Part shown: positions 1 through 8,374 of the stretch, piece after piece
Layout: every line of letters begins with the position of its first letter
Numbering within the stretch: position 1 is the stretch's first letter
Source of the DNA: Gemmatimonadota bacterium
Lineage (GTDB): Bacteria; Gemmatimonadota; Gemmatimonadetes; Gemmatimonadales; GWC2-71-9
Length of the DNA stretch: 64,000 nucleotides
Assembly: GCA_003169895.1 (NCBI GenBank)
Contig: PNAE01000008.1
Coordinates: forward strand, 62,001-126,000
Direction: 5' to 3'
Notes under the pieces: generated by a model
What the model was told of the DNA's origin: nothing
Database searches by the model: none
What the model saw: only the letters and a program-made list of their open reading frames with translations
Position numbers and translations under genes: made by a program

Positions 1-273
1 GCGGTCGCCGTGCAGTTCGATGAAGTCGGTGAAGATCGACGACAGGTAGTCGAGCGTGTACGGGCGGCGCGGGTGCCGCGCCACCTGCACCCGCTGCATC
101 GGCGTGAGGCTCCGGTAGATCTCACCGCGCCGGATGGCCAGCTTGTCTTCCAGCGTGCCGATCTCGCCGTTGACATCAATGCCGCGTTCGTCGCCGATCC
201 GCCTGAGTTCCTCGATCTGGCGCTCGAGCTCGGCGAGCGGTTTCTCGAAGTCCAGCGCATAAGCGATGGCCAT
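1..273 (-). CDS. accA: Acetyl-CoA carboxylase carboxyltransferase subunit alpha, N-terminal part (cut by window edge)
   Basis: AccA forms, with AccD, the carboxyltransferase that moves the carboxyl group from biotin to acetyl-CoA in the first step of fatty acid synthesis. Only the first 91 codons are in the window; the gene continues beyond base 1. The protein begins [20 protein letters not shown] and continues with the family's N-terminal coiled coil, then [22 protein letters not shown] and a terminal FIELHGDR, all typical of AccA. Its ATG lies 6 bases after the dnaE stop, so the two genes are probably cotranscribed. A dnaE-accA neighbourhood is also found in Escherichia coli. Frame and start are seen directly; the assignment rests on family resemblance and is firm. 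Confidence 0.93.
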   Translation of the reverse strand, partial: MAIAYALDFEKPLAELERQIEELRRIGDERGIDVNGEIGTLEDKLAIRRGEIYRSLTPMQRVQVARHPRRPYTLDYLSSIFTDFIELHGDR

Positions 274-279
274 GTCGTG

Positions 280-3200
280 TCACTCCGCTCGAACCAGGAA
301 GACGGCGTCGCTGCCGAAGAGGTCACGCAGGGCGCGGAGCGTTGCCTCCTCCGCACCAATCCGCAACCGGCGCGACCGTAGCCGGGCCGAACCGCCGTTG
401 CCGTCGGACCAGTCAATATAGAGCGGCGCCGGACCAGGGTGGGCCTCGCAGACGCGGGCGACGGCCTGCACCGCCTCCCAGGGCGGCTCTGACGGTGCCA
501 CCCAGCGAATCGCCACCCCGAGCGAACCGGACGCTTCCATTTCGGCCAGGTCACGGGCGGCTTCGATCACGAACGGGGCCTGATCCTCGCCCCGGTCACG
601 CAGCGAGTACCCGCCCGTAAGCATCAGCGCCCGGTCGGCATGGATCGCCTGATTGAGCTTCGCCCATGCGTCCGGGAATACGATGGCCTCGGCGGTGCCG
701 TGAAAGTCTTCGATCGTGATCCGGGCGTACTCCTTGCCGGACTTCTTGGAGATCTGTCGCTTCACGCCGGTCACCACGACCGCGATCGCCACCGGGCGCT
801 CGTCCCATTGGCCGAGCGTGGCCGTGGTGCGCGTGCCCACCAGTTCGACGATCGCGCGGTACCGTTCCAGCGGGTGGCCCGAGATGAAGAACCCGAGGAT
901 CTCCTTTTCCTTCGCCAGCCGCTCCGCTTCGGTCCACGGCGCCACATCCGGCAGGGGATGCTCCACCGGCATCGCGGCGATCGCCCCGCCGAACAGCGAG
1001 GCCTGGCCGGCCGCGATCTCCTGTTGCAGCAGCTGCGACTCGCCCAGCGCCTGGTCGAGGGCCGCGCCCAGTTGCGCCCGGTGTCCGAACGCGTCGCAGG
1101 CGCCCGCGGCGATGAGCGATTCGAGCACCCGCTTGTTGCAGAGCCGCACGTCGACGCGCTCGACAAAGTCATACAATGACTTGAACCTGCCGCCGCGTCG
1201 CGCAGCGATGATCGACTCGATGGCGCCCGCCCCGACGTTGCGCACCGCACCGAGGCCGAAGCGGATCCGCTTGTCACCCACGACGGTGAACTTGAATCCC
1301 GATTCGGCGACGTCCGGCGGCAGGACGGTGATTCCCAGCTCCCGCGCCTCGTTGATATAGCGTACGACATTGTCGGTCGACCCGATCTCGCTCGACAGCA
1401 ATGCCGCCATGAACTCGGCGGGATGGTGCGTCTTGAGCCACGCCGTCTGGTACGACAGCACCGAGTACGCGACCGAGTGCGCCTTGGGAAAACCGTAGCG
1501 GCCGAAGGTCACGAGTTGTGCGGTCAGTTCATCGACGAACTTGGCCGGGTGACCAAGCGCTTTCGCGCGCTCGACAAATCGGGCAAGCTCCTTCTTGAGC
1601 TTGTCCGCGTCCTTTTTCCCTACCGCCTGGCGGAGCACGTCGGCCTCGCCAAGGGTGAAGCCCGCGATCAGATTGGCGATCCGCATCACCTGTTCCTGAT
1701 AGGTGATGACGCCGTAGGTTGGCGCCAGCGTTTCGGCGAGGCTGGGATGCAAGAACGTGACGGGTTCCTGGCCGAGCTTCCGCTTGATGTACACGAGATG
1801 CGTCCCTGCATCGAGCGGTCCAGGGCGCATCAGGGCGTTCGACGCCACCAGATCGTCGAACCGGTCACATTTCAAGTTGCGCAGCATGTCGGTGGCAAGG
1901 GCGGATTCGAACTGGAAGATCCCGGCTGTGCGCCCGGCGCGCAGCAGGTCATACACCTTGGGGTCGTCCAGCGAAAGCGCCGCCATGTCCGGCCTGGTGC
2001 CCGTGCGCGCGCCCACCATCTCCACCGCATCGTGAATGACCGTGAGGGTCTTGAGGCCGAGGAAGTCCATCTTGAGCATCCCAACCTTCTCGAGTGCTCC
2101 CATGTCGTACTGGCAGATGATGGCGTCATCCGCCTGCGCCGCACCGGCGCCCTTGGTCGGCGCCGTGCACACGGGCACGTACTCGGACAGCGGGCCCGGT
2201 GCGATCACGATCCCCGCCGCGTGGACCGACGCGTGGCGCGCCAGTCCCTCGATGCGGGATGCGAACGCGAACACCCGGCCGAACAATTCGTTCTTGCGGA
2301 CCGCCATCCTGAGCTCGTCGACCTTCTTGAGCGCTTCCGGGATCGTGAGCGCGAAGCCCGGATTCGACGGAATGAGCCTGGTCAGCTTGTCGGCGTCGCC
2401 AGGCGGCACCTTGAGGACCCGGGCGACATCCTTGACGGCGGCACGTGCCTTCATGGTGCCGAACGTGATGATCTGTCCGACCGAATCACGGCCGTACCGC
2501 TGACGCACGTACTCGATTACCTCGCCGCGGCGTTCGAAGCAGAAATCGACGTCGATATCCGGCATCGAGACGCGTTCCGGATTCAGGAAGCGCTCAAACA
2601 GCAGGTCGAACCTGAGCGGGTCGATGTCGGTGATCCGCAACGCGTAGGCCACGAGCGAGCCGGCCGCTGAGCCGCGGCCGGGACCGACCGGAATGCCCCG
2701 CGCCCGCGCGGCGGCGATGAAATCCGCCACGATCAGGAAGTAGCCGGCGTACCCCGCCTGAGCGATGACCGACAGCTCGTACTCCATGCGAGTCCGGACC
2801 TCGGGCGGGATCGGGTCACCGTAGCGCTCCGCGGTGCCGCGGCCTGCCAGCTCCCGCAGCAAAGCTTCGTCACTCGGGTATTCGGCCGGTCGCGGAAACT
2901 GCGGCAGGAAGTAACGCTTCTCGAAGTCGAACTCGCAGCGATTGGCGATGGTCTGCGTGAGTTCGAGCGTTTCGGGATGAGCGCCGAACAGCTCGTTCAT
3001 CTCAGCTTCGCTCTTGACGTACGATTCGCTGCCGGTGAACCGGAAGCGCTTGGGATCGTCGAGGTCGGCGCCCGTGCCGATCGCCAGCAAAACGTCGTGG
3101 GCTTCGGCATCATCACGCTTGAGGTAGTGCGCGTCGTTGGTCGCGACGACGCCAAGCCCGAGATCCGTCCCAAGCTCGAACATTCCCTTGGTTACGACGG

Positions 3201-3753
3201 CTTCTTCGGGAATCCCGTGCTGTTGAACTTCCAGGAAGAAGCGTTCCTTCCCGAATGTCGTCGCGAACCATTCGGCGGATGCACGCGCCTTGTCGTACTT
3301 CCCCTGCCTCAGCCAGAGTGCCACTTCCCCGGACAGGCAGGCCGCGAGGCAAATGATCCCTTCACTGTGCGCCGCCAGCACGTCACGATCGATCCGGGGG
3401 CGGCGGTAGAAGCCTTCCAGATAACCGATCGACGTCAACCGCAACAGATTGCGGTAACCCGCCTGATTCTGGGCCAGGAGCACCAGATGGGAATAATTCG
3501 CCGGCGCCCATTGCGGCTTGGCCTGGGCCGTGCGCGGGCCGAACGCGAGGTACGCTTCGAAGCCGAGGATCGGCCGGATACCCTGGCGTCGGGCCTCGTC
3601 GTAGAAGTGCCGGGCGGCGTGCAGGTTACCGTGGTCGGTGACGGCCAGCGAGTCCATGCCGAGACTCTTGACGTGCTTGACCAGCTCGGGGAGCCGGTTG
3701 GCACCGTCGAGGAGGGAGTACTCGCTATGCGTATGGAGGTGGACGAACGCCAT
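280..3753 (-). CDS. dnaE: DNA polymerase III subunit alpha
   Basis: This is the replicative polymerase catalytic subunit, 1157 residues, close to the usual DnaE1 length. The PHP domain opens the protein with HLHTHSEYSLLDGA (residues 5-18). The polymerase core shows GPGRGSAAGS (about 357-366) and PDIDVDF (398-404), which supplies catalytic Asp401 and Asp403; a third Asp lies in KMDFLGL (about 563). Helix-hairpin-helix and OB-fold regions follow, the latter around ITGVKRQISKKSG-like sequence near residue 1000. No proofreading exonuclease domain is seen, as expected for DnaE rather than PolC. It is followed by accA after 6 bases. A good promoter lies about 120 bases upstream. Confidence 0.97.
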   Translation of the reverse strand: MAFVHLHTHSEYSLLDGANRLPELVKHVKSLGMDSLAVTDHGNLHAARHFYDEARRQGIRPILGFEAYLAFGPRTAQAKPQWAPANYSHLVLLAQNQAGYRNLLRLTSIGYLEGFYRRPRIDRDVLAAHSEGIICLAACLSGEVALWLRQGKYDKARASAEWFATTFGKERFFLEVQQHGIPEEAVVTKGMFELGTDLGLGVVATNDAHYLKRDDAEAHDVLLAIGTGADLDDPKRFRFTGSESYVKSEAEMNELFGAHPETLELTQTIANRCEFDFEKRYFLPQFPRPAEYPSDEALLRELAGRGTAERYGDPIPPEVRTRMEYELSVIAQAGYAGYFLIVADFIAAARARGIPVGPGRGSAAGSLVAYALRITDIDPLRFDLLFERFLNPERVSMPDIDVDFCFERRGEVIEYVRQRYGRDSVGQIITFGTMKARAAVKDVARVLKVPPGDADKLTRLIPSNPGFALTIPEALKKVDELRMAVRKNELFGRVFAFASRIEGLARHASVHAAGIVIAPGPLSEYVPVCTAPTKGAGAAQADDAIICQYDMGALEKVGMLKMDFLGLKTLTVIHDAVEMVGARTGTRPDMAALSLDDPKVYDLLRAGRTAGIFQFESALATDMLRNLKCDRFDDLVASNALMRPGPLDAGTHLVYIKRKLGQEPVTFLHPSLAETLAPTYGVITYQEQVMRIANLIAGFTLGEADVLRQAVGKKDADKLKKELARFVERAKALGHPAKFVDELTAQLVTFGRYGFPKAHSVAYSVLSYQTAWLKTHHPAEFMAALLSSEIGSTDNVVRYINEARELGITVLPPDVAESGFKFTVVGDKRIRFGLGAVRNVGAGAIESIIAARRGGRFKSLYDFVERVDVRLCNKRVLESLIAAGACDAFGHRAQLGAALDQALGESQLLQQEIAAGQASLFGGAIAAMPVEHPLPDVAPWTEAERLAKEKEILGFFISGHPLERYRAIVELVGTRTTATLGQWDERPVAIAVVVTGVKRQISKKSGKEYARITIEDFHGTAEAIVFPDAWAKLNQAIHADRALMLTGGYSLRDRGEDQAPFVIEAARDLAEMEASGSLGVAIRWVAPSEPPWEAVQAVARVCEAHPGPAPLYIDWSDGNGGSARLRSRRLRIGAEEATLRALRDLFGSDAVFLVRAE

Positions 3754-3876
3754 CGGTCAGCGACCCGCAGCGGCGTCGATCAGGGGGCGAGCCGTCCAGG
3801 CCGACGCCACCGTCGGGAACGCGGCTGCCCCCCGCTCGCGTTTGACAAACCAGCGGGTTGGCGAAGTCACCCGCGA

Positions 3877-3905
3877 ATCGTATCGCGATCCGGCATGATT
3901 GTCAA
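3877..3905 (-). promoter_or_regulatory. Candidate sigma70-type promoter for dnaE-accA
   Basis: On the minus strand a perfect -35 box TTGACA (3905-3900) is followed after exactly 17 bases by TACGAT (3882-3877), a 4/6 match to the -10 consensus. It points toward dnaE, giving a leader of roughly 115 bases. This is seen directly; use as a promoter is inferred from consensus and spacing. Confidence 0.55.
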
Positions 3906-3963
3906 AAGTTGTTGTCCCGCTTACGCTTACAGCGATCCTACAGGACCAGAGGAAGTTGACTTG

Positions 3964-5640
3964 ATGCGCCATCCTGTGCGACGGCTTCTGCTGCTGATTC
4001 CGGTTCTGAACGTCGCCTGCAGCAGTGATCCTGGCAACGACATCAACGGCCGTACGGACCTGTCCAGCTGCACCGCCACAAGCACCATCCCGATTTCCCT
4101 CGCCGTTGGCGAGTCCCGGACCATCGACGTCACGCACCAGGGCAATTGCATCCTGCTCCCGGCCAGCAGTTCCGCGCAGGAGTACGTGGTTGTGGCGTAC
4201 TCGGGCTATGGCATCTCGAACAGCAGCGGCACCTACGCGCCGTACGCGCTCCAGTCGATGATCGACAGCTCGACCGCCGCGAGTGCGCTCGGCGCGGACC
4301 TCCGTCCGGTGTTGCTGGCGGCTGCCACGCCTTCAAGCCCGGCCCAGTTCGAGCTCAACCTCCGCCGCGCCGAGCGCGAACTTGCCCAGAGCCCACTGCG
4401 GCGCCTGGGCGCTGTCTCGCTGCCGCCCGCGGCCCCGCCAGCCGTCGGTGATCGCGATTCGTTCAATGTCTGCGCCAGCACGGCATGCACTGCGTTCACC
4501 CGGGTCGGCGCGACGGTGAAATACGCCGGGAACCCGGGGGTGATCTACCTTGACGACCATCAGGTCGCCGGGGCCGAGGCATTCGACGCGGCCGACTTGC
4601 AGCATTTCGGCGAGTTGTTCGACAACTACCTGTACGCCACGGATACCACCGCATTTGGCCGGGAATCCGACATCAACAACGACCAGCACATCGCGATTCT
4701 GGTGACCCCGGCGGTCAACCGGCTGACCACCGATTGCACCAACGGCCGTATCATCGGCTATTCCTTCAGCAACGACCTGATCCCGTTTTCCCCCGGCAGC
4801 AACGCGCGTGAGATGTTCTACACCATCACGACCTCTCCGGCGACCCAACAGTGCGGGGCGGTGACGCGTGCCTCGGCGCTGGAGGCATTGCCGCCGACGT
4901 TGATTCACGAATTGCAGCACATGATCTCCTTCAACCAGCATGTGCTGCTTCGCAACGGCACCGACCAGGATGTCTGGCTGAACGAGGGGCTCAGCCATTT
5001 TGCCGAGGAGCTCGGATGGCGGACCGTGCCGGCGTCGCGATGCGGCGACTGTTATTCCGAATTCGCCGGCGGCGACGTCTCCAACGCATACGCGTACCTC
5101 AACAATCCCGAATTGCAGTACTTGATCGCCCCGGAATCGGGCGACGGCACGCTGCCGCAGCGCGGCGCGGCGTGGCTGTTCCTGCGCTGGCTCGCGGATC
5201 ACTTCGCCGCCGACTCGATGCTGGGGACCCAGTTCACGCGTGGCATGGAGCAGTCATCGGTCGTGGGCGCCGTGCGCATATCGCAGGTGACGGGCGTCGA
5301 TTTCCCGGTGCTCGTCGGTGAATGGCAGATGGCCAACTGGACCGACGACCTGCCCGAGTTCCCGCAGGACGGCATCCTGACGTACCGTTCCTGGGATTTC
5401 CGCAGTGTGTATGCCGCAAATTATCCCGCCGAATTCGGCAAGGTATTTCCCCTCACGCCGGACAGCACGACCGGCGCGTACTCCCATCCTGGCACCCTGC
5501 CCGCGGGGTCCGGACGAACGGTGCGGTACAAGTTGCCCGCCGGATCGGCCGGTGTGACGATCCGCATGGCAGGCACCACCGCCGGTGGGGCGCTCACGGC
5601 GGCGATCGTGCCGTGGCTCGCGGTCGTCCGGGTCCAGTGA
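3964..5640 (+). CDS. Secreted M30 (hyicolysin)-like zinc metalloprotease, putative lipoprotein
   Basis: Predicted exported protease of 558 residues. The zinc motif HELQH is at residues 315-319, and the downstream WLNEG supplies a third ligand Glu at about 341. HELQHMI followed by a short spacer and NEGLSHFAEE is the pattern of the hyicolysin family (M30). The N-terminus has a hydrophobic signal ending LNVAC (Cys about 19), which may be a lipobox, although the -3 position is not ideal. The reading frame is open far upstream; ATG 3964 is chosen because the signal peptide starts there and an AGAGGAAG-like ribosome site precedes it. The gene is divergent from dnaE. It starts a series of peptide-degrading genes on this strand. 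Confidence 0.8.
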   Translation: MRHPVRRLLLLIPVLNVACSSDPGNDINGRTDLSSCTATSTIPISLAVGESRTIDVTHQGNCILLPASSSAQEYVVVAYSGYGISNSSGTYAPYALQSMIDSSTAASALGADLRPVLLAAATPSSPAQFELNLRRAERELAQSPLRRLGAVSLPPAAPPAVGDRDSFNVCASTACTAFTRVGATVKYAGNPGVIYLDDHQVAGAEAFDAADLQHFGELFDNYLYATDTTAFGRESDINNDQHIAILVTPAVNRLTTDCTNGRIIGYSFSNDLIPFSPGSNAREMFYTITTSPATQQCGAVTRASALEALPPTLIHELQHMISFNQHVLLRNGTDQDVWLNEGLSHFAEELGWRTVPASRCGDCYSEFAGGDVSNAYAYLNNPELQYLIAPESGDGTLPQRGAAWLFLRWLADHFAADSMLGTQFTRGMEQSSVVGAVRISQVTGVDFPVLVGEWQMANWTDDLPEFPQDGILTYRSWDFRSVYAANYPAEFGKVFPLTPDSTTGAYSHPGTLPAGSGRTVRYKLPAGSAGVTIRMAGTTAGGALTAAIVPWLAVVRVQ

Positions 5641-5663
5641 GCCGAGCGTCGGCACGGCGACAC

Positions 5664-5680
5664 CCGGCCCGCCGGGCCGG
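5664..5680. terminator. Short GC hairpin between two peptidase genes
   Basis: CCGGCCC (5664-5670) and GGGCCGG (5674-5680) form a perfect 7-bp stem with a 3-base loop just after the stop of the M30-like gene. There is no T-run, so Rho-independent termination is uncertain; it could instead be an attenuating or mRNA-stabilising hairpin. Confidence 0.35.
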
Positions 5681-5695
5681 TGCACACTGAGCATC

Positions 5696-6796
5696 ATGCC
5701 GGGAAGAAGGCGTCTCAAGATGGGCCTGTTGATCGCGGCGGCGGCGCTCCTCGTAGGCTACGGCACGGCGTACGTCGCGTCGGATGACGTGCGGTATCTG
5801 TCCCGCGCCGGGTTCGAGGAAATGCGGATCCTCAGCCATCGCGTCCCGATCTATCGTCTGGCGGCGGATTCCACCATTCCGCCGGCGACGCGCGAGCGCG
5901 CAAAGCTCGTCGTCGAGGTCCGCGAGTACGCGGCGCGACTCGGGCTCGAGGCCAAGCAGACGTATACCACCTACACTGACGTTGGCCGCGATACGCTGTT
6001 GCTGGTGTTGACCGCGTCGCCGAAGAACTGCATCTGCCCGGTGACGTGGCGCTACCCGGTTGCCGGCCGAGTACCGTACAAGGGGTTCTTCAACTTCGAT
6101 CAGGCACGCCACACCGCCGCCGACTACGCGGCCCGCGGATATGACGTGAACCTCCGGCCGTCCGACGCGTTTTCCACGCTGGGATGGTTCAACGATCCGC
6201 TGCTGTCGACGGCGCTATCGTCAGACTCACTCGAGCTGGCCGCGCTGGTGTTCCACGAAATCGCGCACAACACGCTGTGGGTCAAAGGCGCCACCGACTT
6301 CAACGAGAGCTTCGCCCAGTGGGTCGGCTACCGGGCGGCGTGGGCCTTCTTTCGGAGCCGGCACGACACCGCGTCTGCATTGCGCGCCGACGGCCGCTGG
6401 CACGACGAGCAGTTGCTCGGCGACTACTACACTCAGCTGCTCGAGCGGCTCGACTCGCTCTACGGGCTGCGGCTCCCGCCGGCCGCCAACGACAGCGGGC
6501 GCGCCGCCGTCGCGCGCTGGAGCCGCGACACGCTCGAGCTCGGCTACGGGCCACTGCTGCGCACTTATAGTATCGGTAACGCCACCGAGCGGCCGATCAA
6601 CAACGCCGCCTTGATCGGTGTCCGGCTGTATCGCACCAACCTGGACCTCTTCGATGCGTGGTATCGCCGCAACGACAACGATCTGACCCGCGCGGTCTAC
6701 CGGCTGCAGCAGCTGCTGGACGGCGCGGAAGGACCCCAGGCGTTCCAGCGGATGCGGGCAGCCCTTGGGATGTCGACCAGGCCCCGTCTTAATTGA
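5696..6796 (+). CDS. Predicted aminopeptidase, COG4324 / PF10023 family
   Basis: A 366-residue protein with an N-terminal membrane anchor or signal (hydrophobic stretch at residues 10-25). The zinc motif HEIAH is at residues 187-191 and NESFA, with Glu at about 204, gives the expected third ligand. The mid-region DVRYLSRAGFEEMRIL and the conserved GWFNDPLLST block match the 'predicted aminopeptidase' family. The substrate is not established for most family members. ATG 5696 is chosen because the membrane segment follows directly and the upstream in-frame extension is arginine/serine-rich, as in a shadow frame. It lies 55 bases after the M30-like gene and may share its transcript. Confidence 0.8.
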   Translation: MPGRRRLKMGLLIAAAALLVGYGTAYVASDDVRYLSRAGFEEMRILSHRVPIYRLAADSTIPPATRERAKLVVEVREYAARLGLEAKQTYTTYTDVGRDTLLLVLTASPKNCICPVTWRYPVAGRVPYKGFFNFDQARHTAADYAARGYDVNLRPSDAFSTLGWFNDPLLSTALSSDSLELAALVFHEIAHNTLWVKGATDFNESFAQWVGYRAAWAFFRSRHDTASALRADGRWHDEQLLGDYYTQLLERLDSLYGLRLPPAANDSGRAAVARWSRDTLELGYGPLLRTYSIGNATERPINNAALIGVRLYRTNLDLFDAWYRRNDNDLTRAVYRLQQLLDGAEGPQAFQRMRAALGMSTRPRLN

Positions 6797-6798
6797 AA

Positions 6799-6877
6799 GG
6801 CGTGAAACGTGACAGGTGAAACGGGGGTTCGCCGGGAATCGGAGCTCCCGTCTTACCTTTTACGTTTCATGCTCTTC
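6799..6877. repeat. Imperfect inverted repeat of GTGAAA-type units (terminator-like)
   Basis: The left arm (6799-6825) carries GTGAAACGTGACAGGTGAAA and the right arm (6847-6877) carries the complementary TTACCTTTTACGTTTCATG-type sequence, with a loop of about 20 bases. Arms match with several mismatches. The element begins at the stop codon of the aminopeptidase gene and ends before the M20 gene, so it probably acts as a terminator or mRNA 3'-end hairpin. It belongs to the same class as the element at 8244-8374. Confidence 0.6.
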
Positions 6878-6896
6878 CTGCCCTGGAGTTTCGTCG

Positions 6897-8276
6897 ATGG
6901 ACGATCAACTCGTTTCCCGTGACAAGCCCCGCCTGCTCCGCGAATTGGTGGAGTTCCTCGCAATCCCCAGCATCAGCACGCTCCCGGCACACGCCAGCGA
7001 TTGCCGTCGCGCCGCCGACTGGCTGGTCGGCCACCTCGCCAGGCTGGGGTGCAGCGCGACGTTGCTCGAGGGAGACGGGCACCCGATTGTCTGGGCCGAG
7101 GGTCCGGTGGTCGCGGGTGCACCGACACTGCTGATCTACGGACACTACGATGTCCAGCCGACCGATCCGATCGACGAGTGGCTGTCGCCGCCGTTCCAGC
7201 CCACAGTGCGCGACGGGCGACTGTTCGCCCGAGGCGCGGCGGACGACAAGGGTCAGGTATACGCCCTCATCAAGGCATACGAAGCGGCGTGTGACGGCAC
7301 CGGCATCCCGCCCCTCAACGTCCGCTTCCTGATCGAAGGTGAAGAGGAGTGCGGCGGCCACTTCATCGCGACGCTACTGCAGGAACAGCCGGAACGCACC
7401 CACGCCGACGCCATCCTCGTGTGCGACATGTCGTACTATGCCAAGGGATGGCCGGCGGTCTACAGGGCGCTGCGCGGAATATGCTACGCCGAGATTGAAC
7501 TGCGCACGACGCGGCGCGACCTGCACTCGGGCACGTACGGTGGGGTGGCGCCCAATGCAGTCGAAACGTTGTGCCGGCTGCTGACCGACCTCAAGGGCCG
7601 CGATGGGCTGATCGCCATGCCGGCGCTGTATGACCGCGTCGATCCGCCGACAAAATCGGAGTTGGCCGGCTGGGCATTGCTGCCGTTCGACCAGACCGCG
7701 TTCCTGCACGAGGAGGTCACCGCGCGGGCACTCGTGGGGCTCGAGGACCGGTCGGTGTTCGAACGGACCTGGGCGCTGCCGACCTTCGAGATTCACGGCA
7801 TACGCGGCGGCTTTACCGGTGACGGCGCGAAGACGGTGATCCCCGCCGTGGCCACGGCGAAGGTCTCGCTGCGGCTGGTGCCCGCGTTGTCGTATGAATT
7901 CGCCCGCGACCAACTGCGCGAGGCGTGCCGTCGCCTTGCGCCCGACTACGCCGACGTCGAGGTGCGCTTCGTTCACGGGGCCGACCCGGTCGAGGTAGAC
8001 GTCACCCATCCGGCCTTCCGCCTGCTCGACCGCGCGTTCGAGGAGGTCGTCGGCCGCCCGACCGTGGCGATTCGGGCCGGCGGCTCGATCCCGGTCGTGA
8101 CCGACCTGGCCCGCGGCGGCGCCCCGGTACTGCTCACCGGCATCGGGCTGCCCGACGATGGATTGCATTCGCCGAACGAGAAGCTGGACCTGCAGCAGCT
8201 GTGGGACGGGATCAAGGTGTTTGGGAAATTCTTTGAATTGCTTGGAGAAACGAGAGATGAGAACAACACATCGTGA
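6897..8276 (+). CDS. M20 family dipeptidase / metallohydrolase
   Basis: A cytoplasmic M20 peptidase of 459 residues, predicted to hydrolyse dipeptides or acylated amino acids with two zinc ions. Metal-binding landmarks are YGHYDVQP (His83, Asp85), RGAADDKGQ, the catalytic EGEEECGG and VCDMS. The dimerisation lid contains LHSGTYGG, and GGSIPV near the C-terminus is also typical of the 'dipeptidase' branch of M20. ATG 6897 is preceded by CTGGAG and lacks the unlikely Arg-rich extension of the open frame upstream. The last codons (LGETRDENNTS) are written in the tandem-repeat sequence described at 8244-8374, so the C-terminus may be recently altered. Confidence 0.88.
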   Translation: MDDQLVSRDKPRLLRELVEFLAIPSISTLPAHASDCRRAADWLVGHLARLGCSATLLEGDGHPIVWAEGPVVAGAPTLLIYGHYDVQPTDPIDEWLSPPFQPTVRDGRLFARGAADDKGQVYALIKAYEAACDGTGIPPLNVRFLIEGEEECGGHFIATLLQEQPERTHADAILVCDMSYYAKGWPAVYRALRGICYAEIELRTTRRDLHSGTYGGVAPNAVETLCRLLTDLKGRDGLIAMPALYDRVDPPTKSELAGWALLPFDQTAFLHEEVTARALVGLEDRSVFERTWALPTFEIHGIRGGFTGDGAKTVIPAVATAKVSLRLVPALSYEFARDQLREACRRLAPDYADVEVRFVHGADPVEVDVTHPAFRLLDRAFEEVVGRPTVAIRAGGSIPVVTDLARGGAPVLLTGIGLPDDGLHSPNEKLDLQQLWDGIKVFGKFFELLGETRDENNTS

Positions 8277-8374
8277 AAGGTGAAAGGTGAAAGGTGAAAC
8301 GGAGTGCGACTAATGCCCCCGTTTCACGTTTCACCTTTCACGCTCTTTAGTCGTTCGTCTCTCGTCTCTTGTCC
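8244..8374. repeat. Nested short-tandem-repeat palindrome between convergent genes
   Basis: Inner arms: four tandem GTGAAAG/C units (8273-8302) pair with three complementary units (8319-8342). Outer arms: a GAGAAACGAGAGATGAGAAC segment (8244-8264), inside the end of the M20 gene, pairs with GTTCGTCTCTCGTCTCTTG (8353-8374), which abuts the stop codon of the M24 gene. The whole structure spans the 97-base gap between two convergent genes and overlaps coding sequence on the left. Likely role: bidirectional terminator. Confidence 0.75.

Noticed and set aside
1423..2670. Long open frame of 415 codons opposite dnaE
   Set aside because: It lies fully antisense to a gene with intact catalytic motifs, has an Arg/His/Gly-rich composition and no recognisable domain; high GC creates such shadow frames.
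2977..3963. N-terminal extension of the M30-like protein by about 330 residues
   Set aside because: The extension overlaps dnaE antisense and lacks a signal peptide; the lipoprotein-type signal begins at 3964.
8273..8342. Tandem GTGAAAG units as a possible CRISPR array
   Set aside because: Units are 7 bases without spacers, arranged as a palindrome, and there are no cas genes.
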